From: Cafeteria roenbergensis
Lineage: Eukaryota > Sar > Bigyra > Bicosoecida > Cafeteriaceae
Direction: 5' to 3'
Assembly (NCBI GenBank): GCA_008330645.1
Contig: VLTN01000021.1
Span: 186,001-250,000, forward strand
Length of the DNA: 64,000 bases
The position numbers were made by a program, and so were the translations under genes. Within the stretch, counting starts at the first letter, position 1. The number at the start of each line of letters is the position of its first letter. The notes below the pieces were generated by a model. The model did no database searches and was not told where the DNA came from. It was given only the letters and a program-made list of their open reading frames with translations. Below are positions 9,947 through 19,437 of the stretch, piece after piece.

Positions 9947-11938
9947 TCACTCCTTGCTCTCCAGCTCCGCCCCCCGCGCGGCCGTGTGGTGTTCGGCATG
10001 CCGCTTCCTTGAGTAGGGCCCCTCCGTGTGGGGAGCGCGCTTCTTGAGATACTCCTCCGCGGCAAGGCGCCAGTACTCGGCGTAGTACTCCCCGTACCAG
10101 TGGGTCAGGTGCAGCGCGTGGTACGCCATCATGTCGGACTCCAGGCCGAGCGGCGAAAAGCACAGCCGGCAGTGCCGGAGCGTCTCCGGCGAGGGATCCG
10201 ACTCGCCCTCGGACTCGCCTTTGGCAATAAGGTTGCGGGCGTCCAGGTAGGCGCGCAGGCACGCGTCGCAGTGCTCCTTGCGCTGCGGGGTGCCATCTTG
10301 AGGGGAAGACGCGGGCGCTCCCCGGAGGGGCTGCAGCCCCGCTGCGAGCGCGGGAACCACGGTATGCGAGGTTGCCAGCGCCACAGCCTTGAGCAGAGCT
10401 GGAAACAGCGCGTTGTAGAGCCGAGGGGTGACCTCCGCCGACGCCGCCGCGGGCAAGCTGGACTCAAGCAGCCGCGAAGCGGCGCCCACGGCCGCCTCTG
10501 CCCCGCCGACGTCATCCGTCGGCAGCACAGCAAGCAGGTACGAGCCCAGGGTCCTGGTCAGAGCAGAGCTGAGCGTGGACCCGAGCCTGTGCGAGAGCGC
10601 ATCCGCCGCCACGTTCATCACTTCGGCCTTGAGTCGCACCGCGATCATTGCCCCCAGGTCCCCGTCCGTCTGCGCTGGCAAGGCCTCGTTGGACGTCTCC
10701 GGCCCCGTCTCGCCCCCTCCCGCTGGCATCAGCTGGTTGACCATCGGGTTGGCGATCTTGTTCATGGCCTCGTTCACCACCGGGTCCATGATCTGCTTCA
10801 CCATCGGGATGGACCGCGCCCTGGCGTTGGCCTGCAGCTCGATGAGCGACACACCAGCCCAGCCGTCCGGGTCGGCCGCGGTCCCTGGCAGACCCGCGCT
10901 GTGGGCAGCGGCAGCGGCAGCGACCGCCTCCGCCGACGAGCCGGCCGCCGTTTGCAGGAGCGACTCGTCGGCTCTGCTCGCTGCCCCCTCTGCGACGATG
11001 ACCGCCGTCTCGTGGGACCACGCCTCAGCGTCGCCTCCGCAGTCGACTGCCCAGGTGTCCGCCGTCTCTACGCCTTGGCCCTCGCCCTCCGCTGCAGAGC
11101 TCTCGCCTGGCTCCCTCGCTGGAGGCCGCTCAGTCGAGGGGCCGGCCAGCGATGCGGGCAGCATCGTGAGCGAAACCCTTCGCACTGTCGAAGCATTGCC
11201 GGCGCTCGCGGCGCTCGGCGCAGCAGCCTGGAGCAAGCAGCCACGAAAGGCCTCCGCCGCCGCCGCTGCTGCGCCAGCAGCGCCAGCAGCAGTGCTACCG
11301 CTGCCAAGGCCACCAGCATCAGGTGGCCGGCCCGTCTCAATGGGTTCCGGCAGCGGCAGCACCAACACGAGCCCCAGGGGGGCCGTCCCTCGCTCGGAAC
11401 GGGAGCTCGCGCGCATGTGGTCGTCAGTCTGGTGCATGGCTCTGACCCAGCGCAGCAGCTCCGGGACGGGCGCCGGCGAGTCTGCCCCGCCTCTGGCCAG
11501 CAGGAACGATCCCCAACCATGAGCAGGCGCGGCGCTGCCTGCCACAGTGCCACGCCCCTGGCCCGGCCTTGCGGACTCCCCTGCGGCCGGCACGAAACTC
11601 CTGACCCGCCCGGGCCGCAAGGCATCGCCGGGGCAAGCAAGCTCAACCGCCGCGGCAAGCTGCGGGGCGGACAGCCACCGAAGCGGGATGAGCGCCGGCG
11701 GGCCCCGATGCTGCTCCACCCGAAGCCCGACCTGCCACCGCGAATCGCTGGGCTGCACAGCCACAACTGCCACGGGTGGCACCTGCGCCAGCGCGCTCGC
11801 TCCGGCTGCGGGGCGGACGAGCAGTCCGTCAATTGCGGCGCATGAGACTCTGGGGCGGGCAGCAGCGTCGATGGGAAGCACCAACCACAGCCCGATTGCC
11901 AATGCTGCCCCAGCCAGCAGCCGGGCCCGGCCCTGCAT
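9947..11938 (-). CDS. Secreted protein of unknown function with C-terminal Cys/aromatic domain
   Basis: A single exon of 663 residues. I start it at ATG 11938 because it opens with a textbook signal peptide (MQGRARLLAGAALAIGLWLV, then Pro and small residues). The middle is Ala/Gly-rich with a short helix containing alternating Met and Asn near 375-400 (PVVNEAMNKIANPMVNQL). The C-terminal 110 residues are the most protein-like part. They hold a CDAC pair, a CRLC pair, then YHALHLTHWYGEYYAEYW followed by basic residues. Two CxxC pairs suggest a metal site or disulfides. I do not recognise the family; secreted proteins with CxxC pairs plus Tyr-rich helices occur in some protists, but I cannot name this one. 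No membrane anchor is seen, so a luminal or extracellular role is likely. Confidence 0.68.
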   Translation of the reverse strand: MQGRARLLAGAALAIGLWLVLPIDAAARPRVSCAAIDGLLVRPAAGASALAQVPPVAVVAVQPSDSRWQVGLRVEQHRGPPALIPLRWLSAPQLAAAVELACPGDALRPGRVRSFVPAAGESARPGQGRGTVAGSAAPAHGWGSFLLARGGADSPAPVPELLRWVRAMHQTDDHMRASSRSERGTAPLGLVLVLPLPEPIETGRPPDAGGLGSGSTAAGAAGAAAAAAEAFRGCLLQAAAPSAASAGNASTVRRVSLTMLPASLAGPSTERPPAREPGESSAAEGEGQGVETADTWAVDCGGDAEAWSHETAVIVAEGAASRADESLLQTAAGSSAEAVAAAAAAHSAGLPGTAADPDGWAGVSLIELQANARARSIPMVKQIMDPVVNEAMNKIANPMVNQLMPAGGGETGPETSNEALPAQTDGDLGAMIAVRLKAEVMNVAADALSHRLGSTLSSALTRTLGSYLLAVLPTDDVGGAEAAVGAASRLLESSLPAAASAEVTPRLYNALFPALLKAVALATSHTVVPALAAGLQPLRGAPASSPQDGTPQRKEHCDACLRAYLDARNLIAKGESEGESDPSPETLRHCRLCFSPLGLESDMMAYHALHLTHWYGEYYAEYWRLAAEEYLKKRAPHTEGPYSRKRHAEHHTAARGAELESKE

Positions 11939-12864
11939 GCTCCTGTGCGCCGAGCCTCGCCCCGAGCCGGCGTGCGGCAGCCGCAGCGATTGCCGGCAGA
12001 GCCGCGCTGCTGGAACTGGACAGAAGACAGGCACTTGGCCTTCGCCTGCGCTCGGATGACGCGCGCACAGCGAAGCAGGCATCCCTGGCACGCAGTGGCA
12101 GAACGGCGCGGGCCGGCCTTTGCGACCCCTCGGTGGCCCACTCCAGCTTGAGCTGCGCGTGTTGCGAAAGCGCCAGGCGCGGCTCGGCGCAACCGCTGCC
12201 GCGCGGGAGTCTCGAAGCAACCCGACCACCAGCCTCGGCCGCCTTGGAAACGCCTGAGGCGCCCGAGGCGCAGGTTTTTGCTTCGGACTCTACGGCGAGG
12301 AGGACCCCCCGCTGCATGGATCCGCTGCGCCGCGCTGCTGCGTTGGCAGGCGTGTGCATGGCTGCGGGTTCGCGGGCACCTCAGGGTTGCCGACCCAAAA
12401 GTCGCACTGCGCGCTCACAAAGCATCGAACGCGAGCCGTCCCTCGCTGCGCTCCGGTTCTGTGGTACACGGGTTGCTTGAGAGGCCTTGCATGCCTCAGC
12501 CCACTCCCTCAAATCCACCATGACCTCGGCGGGAGCCTTTGCCGCTACACCAGGTCACACCTCCCGAGAAACGTTCTGCTTGGAGTCTCGCTCTTCGGGC
12601 ATCGCCACCGCGTCAAAATGCAAACGCCTCCTGGCACCCCCATGCCTGCCTCGTGTGGGCAGCCCATTGCAACGGCGCTTGACACGCGAATGCCGCGCAG
12701 CTCGCGTGTCGGGGGCTAGCTAGCTGGCGCGGTGGGGGAGCGGCAATGCGACGCTGCTCGTGCTGCTTTCTGCAAAGGCGCTGCGCAAGCTTCAGCACTG
12801 CGCGCACTCCGCAGGTCTGCCGGCGGCCCAACGCTGCGTGCCTCTGCCTGGGCTCACCGAGCCC
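11939..12864. other. Long spacer upstream of the secreted-protein gene
   Basis: No frame in this stretch shows a domain, and no exon joins in phase to the flanking genes. It should hold the promoter of the secreted-protein gene and the 3' UTR of the deacetylase. Low confidence that it is empty of small RNA genes. Confidence 0.35.
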
Positions 12865-14394
12865 TCAAGCCAACGGCTCCGGAGCGAGCAAGGACCAGCC
12901 CGCACCAACAGCCTGGCGCCGCTTGGCAAGCTGCCCGGCCTGCATGAACACGTCGGCGTGGGCGCGGACCGAGTGCTCAATGGGCCTGCTGTACCCCCCT
13001 CCCATCATCACCACGACCGGCAACCCGCGCTGGAAGCACCATTCAAAGACGATCTCGTTTCGTTTGTGCAAGGCCGTTCTCGACAGCCCAAGCCTGCCCA
13101 GTCTGTCGCTGCGAAGCGGGTCGACCCCCGCTTGGAACAGAACCAAGTCCACCTCAGGCGGTGGAGCCAACGGGTCGCCACCTGCAGAGAGAAGGGCCTC
13201 GGGCTCCACCGTGGACCCGCGAGGGGTTGAGTCACAAGCAAGTCCGCCGTCTGGCCTCGTGCAAAGCGGCTGCTGCCCCGGCTGCGCTGGCGACGACGGG
13301 TCCGGCTCGGCTGGATGGTCCTCGCGGGCCTCTGACTGCAGCTCGGATCCGCGGCTGCAACCTCGATCGCGGTCCTTTCGTTCCTCCGCCAGAGTCGCAG
13401 CCACGGCCTTTCCCCGCTCCTCAAGCGCCGACAGCCCCTTCTGCACGGCGGCGAGGTAGCCCTCGTCTGTGACGTCGTCCGCAAGGCCAATGTCGATGTC
13501 CGACGGCGAGCGCGTCCGCCAAGGATAGTTGCGCTCAGCATGCACTGAGAGCGTGAGGGCCCGGGCGTCGGCATCCGAGCCGAGGATGGCCGCTGTGCCG
13601 TTTCCCTGGTGTACGTCCAGGTCCACGATGTACACCAAGCGCACCCGGACCGGGAGCCCAGGGCGGGGGCTGCGGTCTGCAGGGGCGTTGGGCTGCCAGT
13701 CGCTGCAACTTGTTGCGTCGGACGGCGAGCGAGGCCGGCCGCCTGCACCTCCACTGCCGGCACTGCGGTGGCTGCTGCCCGCGCTCCTGTCCTGCTCCTC
13801 ACTGAGGCTGGAGCCGGCGCCCTGAGTGCCGACTCCGCTGCACGCAAAAAGGGTTCCGGTCAGGGCGGCACGGGCCACCACGGCGGCGTCGTTGAACACG
13901 CAAAACCCCTCTCCGCGGTCGGCAAAGGCGTGGTGAGTCCCGCCGGCCTGGTTCGCCTCCACGCCCCAGCCAATGACATCATGCCTGCTGTCCGCCCCCG
14001 TCGGCTGGCTGCGGTCATGTGCAGCCGCTTGCACTGCGAGTCTTGCGGCCTCAAGCGTCCCCCCCGTGATGCGCAGTGTTCGCTCCACGAAATCGGGAGA
14101 CCATGGAAAGCCGATCTCGCGCTGATGCGCCTCCGACAGCCTCCCTTGCACGAAGGCGTTGACGTACTCCGGGCAGTGCGCGCGTGTCAATTCCAGCGCC
14201 GTGGCTCTGGGGCTGAGAGCAAGCCGAATCGGCGCGGCTTCTGCCTCTTGCAATCGCCGGAGGAGCCTGTGCACTGCCCGATATCGCTCCATTGGAAACC
14301 TGTGCTTTGCAGGCAAGTCCACATGGTAGCTGGGGTGGAAAAACACTCGCGCCGCCGCCGACGCCACGGACCGCGCCGGCTGGGAGCGCATCAT
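12865..14394 (-). CDS. Histone deacetylase superfamily enzyme (class IV/bacterial-like)
   Basis: A single exon of 509 residues. The start MMRSQPARSVASAAARVFFH is just before the conserved HPSYHVDLPAKHRFPMERY block. The His dyad is in GGTHHAF near 152, the zinc Asp/His pair is in DLDVHQGNGTA near 257, and the second zinc Asp is in FQAGVDPL near 425. The loop MGGGYS near 470 ends the core, so all catalytic positions are present. The HPSY..LP..HRFPM signature is that of HDAC11/class IV and related bacterial deacetylases rather than of class I. Two hydrophilic inserts of roughly 70 residues (about 185-250 and 325-400) interrupt the fold in loops. The basic, Ala-rich N-terminus could be a mitochondrial presequence. 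It likely removes acetyl or longer acyl groups from lysines; the substrate cannot be deduced. It shares a divergent promoter with the PAS gene. Confidence 0.87.
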   Translation of the reverse strand: MMRSQPARSVASAAARVFFHPSYHVDLPAKHRFPMERYRAVHRLLRRLQEAEAAPIRLALSPRATALELTRAHCPEYVNAFVQGRLSEAHQREIGFPWSPDFVERTLRITGGTLEAARLAVQAAAHDRSQPTGADSRHDVIGWGVEANQAGGTHHAFADRGEGFCVFNDAAVVARAALTGTLFACSGVGTQGAGSSLSEEQDRSAGSSHRSAGSGGAGGRPRSPSDATSCSDWQPNAPADRSPRPGLPVRVRLVYIVDLDVHQGNGTAAILGSDADARALTLSVHAERNYPWRTRSPSDIDIGLADDVTDEGYLAAVQKGLSALEERGKAVAATLAEERKDRDRGCSRGSELQSEAREDHPAEPDPSSPAQPGQQPLCTRPDGGLACDSTPRGSTVEPEALLSAGGDPLAPPPEVDLVLFQAGVDPLRSDRLGRLGLSRTALHKRNEIVFEWCFQRGLPVVVMMGGGYSRPIEHSVRAHADVFMQAGQLAKRRQAVGAGWSLLAPEPLA

Positions 14395-14762
14395 CGCAGG
14401 CCTGCCGCCCGCTCGGGCCGCACTCGCGCCCCGACTGGCCAAGCCGCCCGCGCAGCGCAGGCTTCCCTTCGGGCTGCCCCTTCGAGGCCCGGCCGAGCCA
14501 GGTTTGAGGGCGCACTGGTGCCAGGTCGGTCGTTTTCGCATGCGTGCTTGGGCCAGCTCTGCCGCCCCGGGCAACTCGGGCAGACTGGCTGAGGACAAGG
14601 TGGGCGCTGCACTTGAAGCGGCTGTCCGCGCGGCGCGGCCGCCGACTCCCCCTCCACCCCCCGTCTCCCGAACCTCGGTCGCCAGTCGCACCCCTGGCGC
14701 CTGGATTCGGATCGCGCCCTTTGCCGCAGCAAGGACCGGAAGCAGCGGAACCACGAAGCCAG
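14395..14762. promoter_or_regulatory. Divergent promoter region, deacetylase / PAS protein
   Basis: Two genes start outward from this stretch. I find no TATA-like box and cannot assign individual sites. The regulatory role is inferred from gene orientation only. Confidence 0.4.
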
Positions 14763-16740
14763 ATGATGGACTCCACTCGCGACGACGGCAGCGCGAGGCC
14801 TGCCGCCGCCGCGCGCGAGGCTCCCAGGGCTGCGGACGAAGACCCGCACGCGGCGTCCATGGACCAGGTCGCGGCCGTGAGCTCTGCGTGGCTGGAAGCG
14901 TGCACGGCACGAGGCGCTGTTTTGCGGCTGACACCTGCGACACCGATCATTCGTGGGACCAGAGAGCCTCGCTTTGTCCGCGGCCTTGAGCCGCCTCGTT
15001 GCCTTGCTGCCGTCAGCCCAGTGTGCCTGCCCAAAGCATCCAGCGCTGTGCCGGTGCGCGTTGGGTGCGTCGCTTGCGTGGCCCGGAGAGCACGCTGCCG
15101 GGTGTTGCGCGGTCCAGCCGTGCTCATTGTCACGAGCGAGCGGTCGGTGACCATCCGGTGAAGCCCAGTGCGAGCGGGGGCCCGCTAGCCCTGCTCTCGT
15201 CACCCCTCCAACCTCGGTCGTGCGCCCGCGCTAGCGCTCAACGGGTGTTGGTCGCGACAGCCCGCCACGCCTGCACGCGCGTCGGGGCATCGCCTCGTTC
15301 CCCAGACTGTTTGTAACAGCAGCGGTTTCCACCCGAAATCGTGCCTTCCCCTTGCAGGCAAGGAAAGAGGCCTCGATGCTCCGGCGCAAGCTCGAAGAGG
15401 TGGTGCACCAGCGCAACGCGCTCCACGAGCTGATGCGGCGGTCTCAGGACCTGCATATCCTCTTTGACATGGAAGGCCGAATTTGCTACGCGGGCTCGGA
15501 GGCCGCGTGCTCGCAGCTGCTCGGGCGGGTTTCGCAGTCACTTTTCGACGAACCCCTTCACAAAATCTTGGCCCCCGGGGCACAGCACACGTTTGAGGCG
15601 TACATCAATCACATCCTCGAGGCCCAGTCAGTTCGCGAGCTGACAGTGGAGGAAAGGCGCGTGCGCACGGTGCTAGTGGACGCCAAGGGCCGACAGCGCC
15701 ACGTCGAAGGACATGGCCAAGCCTGGCAGCGCGGGACTTTCATCGAGTTCGTTTTTGCATTCCGGTGAGCCTGTGCCACGTCGCCTGCTGGAACCGCCGT
15801 GGCCGGGGCCCAGGCTATCGATGCCTGGAGGCAACAGCGTAACGTCGTTTTGCTGAACATGGGAAACCGACTGTCAAAGCTAGACGTTGGTTGGCTGCGT
15901 TTCGCCCGCGTGGCGAGAGCCTGCTCAGCCCTTTCGCATGCGCTCGCCAGACGCGTCTCCCGAGCACCCACGTGCTCGACGCGTGCTCCTCTTCCGGCCG
16001 GGCAACGCAGGGAGATTGCAGCGCTTGGAGTTGGGCCCGAGCGGGGCCTTCCCGCGTCATCTGAAGCGCCCCCAAGCTCAGCAGCGGCAAGCAGCCACCC
16101 GCCCCACGCGGGGTGGAGTGCACAGCCGGGGGCGGCTTTTGGGCCAGCTGCTCAGGCTCAGGCCCAGGCTCATGCTCACGCTCAGGCTCAGGCTCAGGCT
16201 CAGGCCCAGGCTCAAGCTCAGGCAGCAGCCGCGGCCCAGCACTCTGCCGCCGCCGCGGCCGCTGCGTCTCACCAGCATCCCGGAGGGATGTATCACGCAG
16301 GTCCGGGGCAGCACCAAGTCGCGGGCTTCGGGCCCCCGCCGCAGCAGCACCCAGCGCCAGTTCCCCAGCAGCAGCAACAACAGCAGCACATGGCCGGAGC
16401 TGCCCACGGCTTCGTTGGAGGCTACGGGGGGGCGCCGGGGCCCATGTCTGCGTCTCCGCCAGAGTACATGGCATTCGCCCACGCCCACGGTGGCGGCATG
16501 CTCCCGCCCCACGGCTATGCTCCCCCAGCGGCCGGCGCCCCGCCCATGAGCATGCCTGCCACATCTGGGTCGTGGCATGCGCACCCGGGCGGGATCGTTG
16601 GCATCAGCAGTCACGACGCAGCGCGGGGCGCGCACGCTGCATCGGCTTCAGCTGGCATGCCGGTGGGGCCCATGGCAGGCGGACCCGTCCACCCAAGGGG
16701 CCCGGATCACACCAGCTCGTCCTCCCAGATGGGCCCCTGA
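14763..16740 (+). CDS. Coiled-coil/PAS-domain protein with Gln/Ala- and His/Pro-rich tail
   Basis: Exons 14763-14876, 15358-15764 and 16011-16740 keep one frame and give 416 residues. The first intron (481 nt) is the longest in the window, so exon 1 is the weakest part of the model. Residues 39-68 form a short coiled coil with L46, V53 and L60 at heptad spacing. Residues 69-174 read as a PAS domain (DLHILFDMEGRICYAGSEAA, later FIEFVFAFR). The C-terminus holds AQ repeats, poly-Gln and Gly/His/Pro-rich sequence typical of transactivation domains. Leucine-zipper plus PAS proteins of stramenopiles are usually bZIP transcription factors, but no basic DNA-binding region is visible in any frame of exon 1 or the long intron. 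It could be a transcriptional regulator or a partner lacking DNA binding. Confidence 0.66.
16143..16222 (+). repeat. Hexanucleotide repeat GCTCAG/GCCCAG in PAS gene
   Basis: Near-perfect copies of a six-base unit encode alternating Ala-Gln in the PAS-protein tail. Unit variants (CAT and CAC for CAG) give the occasional His. The run is in frame, so length changes would not disrupt the gene. Confidence 0.85.
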
Positions 16741-16982
16741 GACACTTGCTGCCCGCGTGCTTGGGCGCGCTGGACCGGCCGCACTCCGTGCATAGCGTTG
16801 CGTGGATCCCATTTTCAACTCTGTCGTGACCTGTCGAATGCGTGGCACTTCAACCGGTGTGTGATGCGAAAGGACAAGCTGACGTATTTCCCGACTTGTG
16901 GAATGACAGGCGACTGCACACGGCCGGCCAGTTTGAGCTCCGATGCCAAACTAGCGCACCCGATACCAGAGCAGCGGCAGAC

Positions 16983-19115
16983 TCACTCAAAGCTGGCGCC
17001 GACGGAAACGAGCTTGTCAGCGTCCTCCTGCTTCTTGAAGCGCAGCATGAACCTCGCCGGAGCGGTCACGCCCTTGGCATCCTGGTTGGTGATGAGCGCC
17101 GAAACGATGGGCTTGCCCCCAGCCCTGATGGTTGGCTTTTCAAGGAAGCGGCCGTTGATCACAGTGCGCGGCACCGGGTTGTTGTCCTCGTCCATGCCGA
17201 GCAGGATGCAGTGTGCGACGCGCATGCCACCGCTTGCGCTCTTCATCACGCACAGCCGGCCAGCGGCAAGGCTCACCCAGGGGTCCTTGGGCAAGGCGCC
17301 CGACTCGTCAGCCGGCTTCATCCGCAGGGGCTTGCACACGGCATCGAATTCAAGCGTCTCGTCGTCGAGAAGCTTGGCACGTGGTGCTGCGCCGGCGTCC
17401 ACCTTTGGGGGCGGCTTGTCCTCCTCGGCAGCCCCACCACCAGGGGCGGGTGCAGATCCGGCGTCGGCCGGTGGGGCCAGCGTCGACGAACCCCCGAAGA
17501 TGCCGGCGGCTCCGCTGCCACCAGTCGGGGCTGAGCTGGTGGCGGGGGCGCCAAAGGCCCCGCCTGAGGCCGAAAACGCCGCAAACGGGTCGCTGCTGGC
17601 CGGGGCGGGCGCCGCGGAGGACGCCGCGGGCTTGGCAGCAAACGCCGCAAACGGGTCGCTGCTGGCCGGGGCGGGCGCCGCGGAGGACGTCGCGGGCTTG
17701 GCAGCAAATGCCGCAAACGGGTCGCTGCTGGCCGGGGCGGGCGCCGCGGAGGACGTCGCGGGATTGACAGCAAACGCCGCAAATGGGTCGCTGCTGGCCG
17801 GGGCCGAGGCAGCTGGTGCAGGCGGGGAGCCAGCCAGCGCAGGGCTCTGCGCGCTGGGTTTGAAGGAGAAGAGGCCGTCAATGGCACTCGAAGCTGAGGG
17901 TTTGGCAGGGGACGAGGCCGCCGCAGGCACGGCTGTTGGAGCAGGCGCGGGCGAGGTGGCAGCAGGGGCCGCCGCAAAGGCTGGAGCAGGCGCGGGGGCG
18001 GGAGCCGGGTCGGGCGAGTTTGTGGCAGCCGATAGCTGTGCCGTGCCAGCTGCGTCGTGGCCTGCCGCGGGCACGGACGCGTGAGGGCCAGGCGTGGCCA
18101 CTTGGCGCCTCCCTGGGGCAGAGCCTGTCTTCTTCCGCCACGTGCCATGCGTGATGTCGGCAGCGTGGTTGACGTAGTCGATGCACATTGCTGACCAGTC
18201 GCCGGCCACGGCGTCTGCCGTCTTCCCGTGAGTTGCCACCCAGGCAGCAAACCGCTTGTTCAGGGAGGCGAAGAGCCGCCGGCGCTCTTGCTTTGTCAGC
18301 TGACGCGCGGCATCGTCGGCGAGCGCCGACTTGGTCGCGCTGGGCGGCGAAACCGCGTCGGATCCAAGGTCAGACACCTGAAGCTTGGTCGTCTGCTGCG
18401 GCACGGCAGACGCACTGCCTCCGTTGCTGCTCTTGAACGGGTCCGACGCGGGCGCCCCGCCGCTCTTGAACGGGTCCGACGCGGACGCCCCGCCGCTCTT
18501 GAACGGGTCCGACGCGGACGCCCCGCCGCTCTTGAACGGGTCCGACGCGGACGCCCCGCCGCTCTTGAACGGGTCCGACGCGGACGCCCCGCCGCTCTTG
18601 AACGGGTCCGACGCGGGCGCCCCGCCGCTCTTGAACGGGTCCGACGCGGACGCCCCGCCGCTCTTGAACGGGTCCGACGCGGGCGCCCCGCCGCTCTTGA
18701 ACGGGTCCGACGCGGGCGCCCCGCCGCTCTTGAACGGGTCCGACGCGGACGCCCCGCCGCTCTTGAACGGGTCCGATGTGGACTGAGCTGCTCCGAAGAG
18801 CGCCTCCTTTGCCGCGGCTACACCACTGGCTGGGGCAGGCGCGGGAGCAGCAAGTCCAAAGTCAAAAGTTGCCGGCCCGCCACCTCCTGCTCCGCCCAAG
18901 CTCACGCCCGAGAAGAGCGATGCAGGCGTCGTTGAAGGCGCTGCGCGTGCACCCGTCCGATCCGAGCGCTTCTTGAGCCTGATGCGCTTCCTGTTGGCCA
19001 GGACCTCGGCGGGCGCGCGAGAGTACTGGACTTCCTCCTCCTCGTCCGCGGCGCCAGACTCCAGCATCTCGCGAGTCAGCTGGCTCTCGGGCCCCCGCTT
19101 TGCGGCACGGCTCAT
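16983..19115 (-). CDS. NUP50: Nucleoporin Nup50/Nup2-like, with RanBP1-type Ran-binding domain
   Basis: A single exon of 710 residues. The N-terminus matches the Nup50 importin-alpha-binding motif: basic AKRGPESQLTREM, an acidic stretch, then EVLANRKRIRLKKR by residue 50. Residues about 110-231 are eleven copies of an 11-residue unit with DPFKS at its core. Residues about 440-515 hold four longer repeats with SSDPFAAFA. The C-terminal 125 residues are a RanBP1-like domain (DPWVSLAAGRLCVMKS, then RFMLRFKKQEDADKLVSV). Nup50 and Nup2 sit on the nuclear basket, bind importin-alpha and Ran, and speed cargo release during import. The usual FG repeats are largely replaced here by DPF motifs. It shares a divergent promoter with the RAD18-like gene. 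Confidence 0.88.
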   Translation of the reverse strand: MSRAAKRGPESQLTREMLESGAADEEEEVQYSRAPAEVLANRKRIRLKKRSDRTGARAAPSTTPASLFSGVSLGGAGGGGPATFDFGLAAPAPAPASGVAAAKEALFGAAQSTSDPFKSGGASASDPFKSGGAPASDPFKSGGAPASDPFKSGGASASDPFKSGGAPASDPFKSGGASASDPFKSGGASASDPFKSGGASASDPFKSGGASASDPFKSGGAPASDPFKSSNGGSASAVPQQTTKLQVSDLGSDAVSPPSATKSALADDAARQLTKQERRRLFASLNKRFAAWVATHGKTADAVAGDWSAMCIDYVNHAADITHGTWRKKTGSAPGRRQVATPGPHASVPAAGHDAAGTAQLSAATNSPDPAPAPAPAPAFAAAPAATSPAPAPTAVPAAASSPAKPSASSAIDGLFSFKPSAQSPALAGSPPAPAASAPASSDPFAAFAVNPATSSAAPAPASSDPFAAFAAKPATSSAAPAPASSDPFAAFAAKPAASSAAPAPASSDPFAAFSASGGAFGAPATSSAPTGGSGAAGIFGGSSTLAPPADAGSAPAPGGGAAEEDKPPPKVDAGAAPRAKLLDDETLEFDAVCKPLRMKPADESGALPKDPWVSLAAGRLCVMKSASGGMRVAHCILLGMDEDNNPVPRTVINGRFLEKPTIRAGGKPIVSALITNQDAKGVTAPARFMLRFKKQEDADKLVSVGASFE
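18424..18786 (-). repeat. 33-bp tandem repeat (11 copies) in NUP50
   Basis: Eleven consecutive in-frame units of 33 bases encode the DPFKSGGASAS / DPFKSGGAPAS alternation. Copies are almost identical at the DNA level, differing mainly at one G/A site that decides Ser against Pro. This is the signature of recent expansion or gene conversion. Confidence 0.92.
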
Positions 19116-19437
19116 CGTTCGGACGGCCCGCCGCGCTCCGTGAGAGCGCCGGTGTGACCAGCAGGCCTGCGTTCGACTTTGAGGATTGCCCGACCGGCAG
19201 AGTCGTCAGCTTGTTTTCGCATGAGCGCAATCGTGGCCGCCCTGCAGTCGCGCCCCGAAGCGCACCAGCACAGCCGGAATCAGGGCAAGGCCGAGCCTGT
19301 GGTTGGGCCTGGCCCCCTGTGGAGGGCAGACTTGCGGCCAGGACGACGCGCACGGCTGCGGCGCGTCGGGACGCTGGATGGACAAGTTCGTGCAGCGCGA
19401 GAATGGTCGGGACAGACCGTGCGCTGCGGCCGGGGGC
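19116..19437. promoter_or_regulatory. Divergent promoter region, NUP50 / RAD18-like
   Basis: The region lies between the starts of two outward-facing genes. No specific site is recognisable. An alternative in-frame ATG for the RAD18-like gene lies inside it at 19378. Confidence 0.4.

Noticed and set aside
14877-15357. A hidden bZIP basic-region exon in the first intron of the PAS gene
   Set aside because: All three frames were read and none shows an N-x7-R basic motif bounded by splice sites.
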